NCBI RefSeq assembly: GCF_024372745.1
Contig: NZ_VOTZ01000003.1
Location: 62,001 to 126,000 of the forward strand
DNA length: 64,000 nucleotides
Direction of reading: 5' to 3'
DNA from: Methanocalculus taiwanensis
Lineage (GTDB): Archaea > Halobacteriota > Methanomicrobia > Methanomicrobiales > Methanocorpusculaceae
Shown: one piece after another, positions 60,077 to 64,000 of the stretch
Numbering within the stretch: the stretch's first letter is position 1
Layout of the letters: every line of letters begins with the position of its first letter
Notes under the pieces: model-generated
What the model saw: the letters and a program-made list of their open reading frames with translations, nothing else
The model's database searches: none
What the model was told of the DNA's origin: nothing
Translations under genes and position numbers: made by a program

Positions 60077-60511
60077 TTATTTCGATCCAATGACCCCATG
60101 CAGGAACTGCGATATCTTCTCAAAGATGGATGGCTGCGGCTCGGTCTGAGCTGGCGACTCTTTCTTCTCAACCACGCTCTCTGGAAGGGCGGTTTTAATG
60201 GCTGGCATCTCTTTTACTTTCGGATATGCCACATGAGGGGTTGGCTTACCGGAAGCTTGTGCCCGTATATATTCCCGGTTGTAGATGTCAGGCTTTCCGC
60301 TTGCCCGGTGACTCAATACAGTACCCGATTGTCCATATTCCCGGCTGTAGATGTCGGGCTTTCCGCTTGCCCGGTGACTCAATACAGTTCCCGATCGTCT
60401 ATACTCCCGGTTGTAGATGTCGGGCTTTCCGCTCCCCCGGTAACTCAGCACAGTTCCCGATCGTCCATATTCCCGGCTGTACAAATCCTGTTGTGATCCG
60501 CTCTGGCTCAT
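60077..60511 (-). CDS. 22-residue-repeat protein, unknown
   Basis: The start at 60511 (MSQSGSQQDLYSREY) is supported by a TATA element at about 60531-60547, centred 26 bases upstream, giving a leaderless message; the longer frame to 60613 spans the promoter. The 144-residue product consists of 3.5 repeats of the type DIYNREYRRSGTVLSHRASG followed by KP. After these comes a basic, Pro-rich segment and a short amphipathic end (IFEKISQFLHGVIG). No family is recognised. The repeats look disordered and basic. Confidence 0.6.
   Translation of the reverse strand: MSQSGSQQDLYSREYGRSGTVLSYRGSGKPDIYNREYRRSGTVLSHRASGKPDIYSREYGQSGTVLSHRASGKPDIYNREYIRAQASGKPTPHVAYPKVKEMPAIKTALPESVVEKKESPAQTEPQPSIFEKISQFLHGVIGSK
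60270..60490 (-). repeat. 66-bp tandem repeat within the repeat-protein gene
   Basis: Full units at 60270-60335, 60336-60401 and 60402-60467, with a partial fourth from 60468. Units are about 90 percent identical. The unit length keeps the frame, so copy-number change would alter protein length without a shift. Confidence 0.9.
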
Positions 60512-60660
60512 ACCCGTTACTCTACGTATGAGTATATATATGTAATGCAATGTCTTAACAAATTGAATTCCGCTGATTGATAAAAATAATCTTTTTACCG
60601 GATCCTTTCGCAATCCATGGTTTGAAAACGGTTATACCAGAAGAATGATAAGCTTTAATC

Positions 60661-62148
60661 ATGCATCAGGGGAACAACGATCATTCTGAAATAAATTATA
60701 CCCTCCTTCTCATCTCGATCTCACTTGCAACCTTCATGTCGTCACTGGATGGAACCATCGTGAATATCGCTCTGCCGACGATCTCGGAGATCTTCAACCT
60801 TCCGATGACCTCTGTCAGCTGGGTTGCAACCATCTACCTCCTTGTTCTGACAGGGTGTGTCCTCATCTTTGGAAAACTGGCAGATCGGATGGGATTTAAG
60901 ATCATTTTCATCTCCGGCTTCATCATCTTCACAATCGGCTCCTTCTCCTGTGGGTTCTTCCCGGAACTTGTCAACTCATATGGCGTATTGATCGGATCCC
61001 GCATCCTTCAGGCAATCGGCGGGGCGATGATCGTCTCCATTGCACCGGCACTTGTTGCGGCATTCTTCCCAATGAGGATGAAAGGAAAAGCGCTTGGGCT
61101 CATTACGATGTTTGCAGCATTTGGAGCAGCTGTTGGTCCGATCATGGGCGGGATGCTGACACAGTACCTCTCATGGAACTGGATATTTTACATCAACGTC
61201 CCTGTCGGAATCTTTGCCATAGTGCTTGGGCTCTCCTCCATCCCGAAGACACCCCCGGCAGACCATTCCACAACTGCCTTTGACCGGCTCGGGGCAATTC
61301 TGGTCTTTATCGGGATAGGCATGCTGATCTATGCGGTCAGCGAAGGAGCATCACTTGGCTGGACCAGCCCGCAGATTCTTTTCTCCATAGTAATCTCAGC
61401 AATAGCCCTCCTTTCTCTCCTCTTCCATGAACTTAAGGTGCCTGATCCCCTTATAGACTTCAGGCTCTTTGCAAAGAGGAACTTTTTAATCGTCAACCTG
61501 ATGCTCGCTCTCACGTATTTCCTCTTTGCCGGTGTCAATTATATCCTTCCATTCTTCCTTGAGATTGTCAGGGGCCTCGACCCATCCCGGAGTGGGATCA
61601 TCCTCACTGCACTCTCAGGTGCGTTGATGGTAAGCGGCATCCTGTCGGGGATATTGATCAACAGGTATGGAAACCGGAGACTCTGCATCATCGGTGCTAT
61701 TATCGTCTCTCTTGGATACATGATGTTCATCATCTTCTCAACTGATGTGTCAATCACATACATTGTCCTCTCACTTGCGGTGCTTGGATTTGGCCTTGGA
61801 TTCCTGGTATCTCCGGGCACAAACATGATTATGGGTATGGCCTCCCGGGACAGGCACGGCATGGTCTCAAGCCTCCTCAATGTCGAACGGTTCGGCCCGA
61901 TGACCCTTGGGATCTCCTTTGCCAGCATGCTCTTCATCCAGGCGATCCTCATGGTCGGAAAACACCGTGAAGTGACCCTGGAATCTCCTAAAAATCTCGT
62001 CGTTGAAGCTGTTGCAACTGGATTTGATCTCGTTTTCGTAGTTATCTTTGTGATATCGCTTGCAATACTTGCACTCGCCATTCTGAGCAGGGATGAAATT
62101 CATCCTGATAACGTGGATAGCGACGAGCCGGTTTTTGCAGGGATATAG
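60661..62148 (+). CDS. DHA2-family drug:proton MFS exporter
   Basis: A 495-residue transporter of the EmrB/QacA (DHA2, 14-helix) type. The first helix has TFMSSLDGTIVNIALPTI and the A-like motif is GKLADRMGFK; motif C is GPIMGGMLTQYLSW. It exports hydrophobic compounds using proton movement; the substrate is not readable. GGTTATACC at 60630-60638, about 26 bases before the ATG, predicts a leaderless start. It is divergent from the repeat-protein gene. Confidence 0.9.
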   Translation: MHQGNNDHSEINYTLLLISISLATFMSSLDGTIVNIALPTISEIFNLPMTSVSWVATIYLLVLTGCVLIFGKLADRMGFKIIFISGFIIFTIGSFSCGFFPELVNSYGVLIGSRILQAIGGAMIVSIAPALVAAFFPMRMKGKALGLITMFAAFGAAVGPIMGGMLTQYLSWNWIFYINVPVGIFAIVLGLSSIPKTPPADHSTTAFDRLGAILVFIGIGMLIYAVSEGASLGWTSPQILFSIVISAIALLSLLFHELKVPDPLIDFRLFAKRNFLIVNLMLALTYFLFAGVNYILPFFLEIVRGLDPSRSGIILTALSGALMVSGILSGILINRYGNRRLCIIGAIIVSLGYMMFIIFSTDVSITYIVLSLAVLGFGLGFLVSPGTNMIMGMASRDRHGMVSSLLNVERFGPMTLGISFASMLFIQAILMVGKHREVTLESPKNLVVEAVATGFDLVFVVIFVISLAILALAILSRDEIHPDNVDSDEPVFAGI

Positions 62149-62198
62149 CCCTGATAAATCCTTCTTTTTCCCTTTCTCTCCCTGATAAGCAGACTCGC

Positions 62199-62552
62199 TT
62201 ATCGCTCACTTTGCCACAAAGTCTCCGTTCCATCATCACAAAGGAGATCCCGGGCATCCAAAAAAGCGGGCACATTTCCCTCTCTGTAGCAAAATCCTGC
62301 CTTCTTATAGAACAAAATCGATCTATTCCTTGCGATTGTATGGATTGCCTGGCACCCTTTGGCGGACGCATCTGCAGCCACGGTCTCACCAAGCATCGTC
62401 TTACACTCCGGTTCTGCTCTTCCGGGAGCATGCAATATGGAGGATCTAACCGTCAGATATAGATTCAACATGGCCACAAGTCTGCCAACCACCACTCCGC
62501 CATTCCTGGCAACGTACCTGCATTCATCCCTCTGGCTGAATGAATAAAACAC
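62199..62552 (-). pseudogene. Short GNAT-like protein, possibly degenerate
   Basis: The 117-codon frame contains the end of an acetyltransferase fold: GETVAADASAKGCQAIHTIA, then RNRSILFYKKAGFCYREGN. The acetyl-CoA loop (normally RGxGxG/A) is missing or changed and the N-terminal half is shorter than usual. It could be a minimal GNAT, but a decayed gene is more likely. Confidence 0.5.
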
Positions 62553-62692
62553 TGAACCCTATTCCATCATTAAAGGCATCCGGTGGCCTGGATATTCAGT
62601 GAAAGGCCTGAAGGGGGAGTGACGCTGCCGATGGAGTGTCCCCTAAGCCACATGAACGCATAGGGCATATGCAGGAGATGGAGCAGCCACAA

Positions 62693-64000
62693 TCAGCCAA
62701 TGAACTCTTCGGTGAATGGAACGGACTGTTTGCCTCCCCTATCCCTATCCTTCATACTGATATGCGCTACAAGCAGGTTGAGAACGAGTGATCCGGTGAT
62801 CGCGTCATCATCCACCCCTCTTGTTCCCGCCATTGCCAGATCCATCTCCACCATCTCCCTGATCATGGCAATAGCCGGGTGCATCTGTTCAGCTGAGGAG
62901 GCAAGATGATAGATCTCCTTTGGCCTCCTCCTCAGTGAACTGAGGATGATTCTCCTCCCTGCCCGCTTCAGCAGGTGCTTTCGGGTGGGGCGATCGATTG
63001 GCTTCTGATCGGCAAGGGAATCGATCTCTTCTGCCTCCCTGCCAGCGGATCTGATATCCTTAAAGAGGTAGGTTACCACACCCGCGGATTCATCGGTTCC
63101 ATAGAGGATGAGACGATCATTGTAAGTGAAATGGCCGGTGAGATAGAGGGGGATATCATATCTGCTGCTCTCATGGGGCAGGGGGAAGATATACGACAGT
63201 TTAGCCTCCTGTAGTGGTGAACAATCCGGCTCCTCACCAGTCGCTTCTCTTCCGCCTGCCTTCGAAATCTCTTCAGGGTTGATGAAAAGGATGAGTTCGC
63301 CTGGACATTCCGCTGGAGTTTCCATCGAAAGAACAGTTGAGGCAATAGTGGCAGGATTCAGATCCGACAATCTCTGAATCATCACGGGAATGCCGGAATC
63401 TGCCCCGATAACCAGAAGTGCGCTCTGCATCCGATTAGGATCGGGTTCCTTTCCTGCCAGGGTAAAAGGGTATGCGATCCTGCGGAGATCGGATTTGAGA
63501 GCGGATGCGATCATCTGCTGCCCACTGGTATTGCTGCCGATCCCGGAAAGCACTGGAAGGAGCCTCTCAGGTGCCAGATCGGGAGGTCCTGGTATCTCCA
63601 TGCTCTCCGTTCCCGGCACAACGGATGGCGGGGGATTGAGACCGCTCCTCTGGATCAAAAGCCGGGTGAATTCATGATGGCAATCAGGGAATGCTTCCCT
63701 GATATGATGCAAAAGTGAGGCACCCTCTGCTGGAAGGGGGAGACTATCCTCAAAGATCTCCTCGCGGGTTTCAGGAGCTTCCGGGGGCTCCACAATCCAT
63801 GTGACCGTCTCTGTCTCTCTGTTCTTCCGGGTGCCTTTTGGGATCAGCCCTTGATCCTCTGTCAGTCTTCCAAGGTAGGTGCTCACTTTCCTTGGTGATT
63901 TTGTTGTTTTATCGTATCTGCTGGTTGAGTGGTAGACGTAAGGTTTTCCTGAGATATATTTAATCTCAAGGCATTTCGCCCCCTTCTCCCGCTCTCTTCT
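62693..64000 (-). CDS. Transposase-like (IS1634/IS4-type) protein lacking DDE, 5' truncated
   Basis: The minus-strand frame is open from 62693 to the right edge, beyond the GTG at 63886. The edge part reads KYISGKPYVYHSTSRYDKTT, then KSPRKVSTYLGRLTEDQGLI, which is the N-terminal domain of IS1634-type transposases. Later parts match in order: ALLVIGADSGIPVMIQRLSD (the D-x-G-x-P strand region), ELILFINPEEISKAGG where the family has a DRG acidic triad member, and NDRLILYGTDESAG. The catalytic aspartates are not seen at the expected places, so the protein is probably inactive or repurposed. No terminal inverted repeat was found at the visible end. Confidence 0.45.
   Translation of the reverse strand, partial: RREREKGAKCLEIKYISGKPYVYHSTSRYDKTTKSPRKVSTYLGRLTEDQGLIPKGTRKNRETETVTWIVEPPEAPETREEIFEDSLPLPAEGASLLHHIREAFPDCHHEFTRLLIQRSGLNPPPSVVPGTESMEIPGPPDLAPERLLPVLSGIGSNTSGQQMIASALKSDLRRIAYPFTLAGKEPDPNRMQSALLVIGADSGIPVMIQRLSDLNPATIASTVLSMETPAECPGELILFINPEEISKAGGREATGEEPDCSPLQEAKLSYIFPLPHESSRYDIPLYLTGHFTYNDRLILYGTDESAGVVTYLFKDIRSAGREAEEIDSLADQKPIDRPTRKHLLKRAGRRIILSSLRRRPKEIYHLASSAEQMHPAIAMIREMVEMDLAMAGTRGVDDDAITGSLVLNLLVAHISMKDRDRGGKQSVPFTEEFIG

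Noticed and set aside
60038-60496. Plus-strand ORF of 152 codons over the 66-bp repeats
   Set aside because: The minus strand has a TATA-supported leaderless start and a non-hydrophobic repeated product, and the plus reading has no start signal.

Overview
The window reads as a chromosomal segment of a methanogenic euryarchaeon, most likely order Methanomicrobiales. The evidence is an archaeal methylthio/5'-deoxyadenosine salvage pair, two Orc1/Cdc6 paralogues, archaeal TATA-type promoters with several leaderless starts, a multi-PAS histidine kinase with the ITRHDILN type of H-box, and GC-rich housekeeping genes cut by AT-rich imports. The order-level placement is inference from gene content; nothing here fixes a species.

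Layout. 1-9.5 kb is ordinary: a truncated AMP-forming acyl-CoA synthetase, an HPr-kinase-like P-loop protein, a cassette of small membrane proteins, a deaminase/phosphorylase salvage operon, a pirin and two related GNAT acetyltransferases. 9.6-12.1 kb holds a Fic protein, a VapBC-type pair and a relic of a second Fic gene that keeps its operator. 12.0-14.3 kb has a methyltransferase whose start region is triplicated, and a nicotinate phosphoribosyltransferase. A tRNA-Ala(GGC) at 14.56 kb marks the edge of an AT-rich island running to about 22.5 kb. The island carries a transglutaminase-like protein, a 41-residue protein, a CARF-winged-helix regulator, a prokaryotic viperin, a second viperin-like protein that has lost two of its three cluster cysteines, a large HEPN protein, a HEPN/MNT remnant pair and an AIPR abortive-infection protein.

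22.6-37.6 kb holds an Orc1/Cdc6 paralogue, a relic of an hsdS gene, an RNase III with an altered catalytic residue, and a full type I restriction-modification locus (hsdM, AlbA/Schlafen-type ATPase, unknown gene, hsdS, ATPase relic, hsdR, YgjP-like metallopeptidase). A Kiwa-like two-gene cassette has been inserted at the 3' end of hsdS and is flanked by two copies of that 3' end. 37.6-45.2 kb is a scrapyard of toxin-antitoxin and repeat material: a broken antitoxin gene, an orphan IS21-like end, a roughly 0.68 kb direct segmental duplication carrying HicB-like genes (one killed by a nonsense codon), a DUF4143 ATPase with an operator array, an APH-type kinase, a RelE pair and an AbiE-like pair.

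45.5-64 kb returns to mostly chromosomal genes: a rhomboid protease, a pair of ribbon-helix-helix-like proteins, a nine-PAS sensor kinase with an N-terminal receiver domain, a wHTH/DUF3467-like pair, a LiaF-like membrane protein, MscS, a second Orc1/Cdc6, a YdjM-type hydrolase, a 22-residue-repeat protein, a 14-TM drug exporter, and, running off the right edge, a transposase-like protein without visible catalytic DDE residues.

The strongest candidate for a new system is the CARF regulator / viperin / pseudo-viperin cluster at 15.97-18.52 kb, in which a signal-sensing transcription factor sits 10 bp from the start of an antiviral-nucleotide enzyme that is followed by a cluster-less paralogue. 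The Kiwa insertion into hsdS and the start-codon triplication at 12.8 kb are the next most informative signals.
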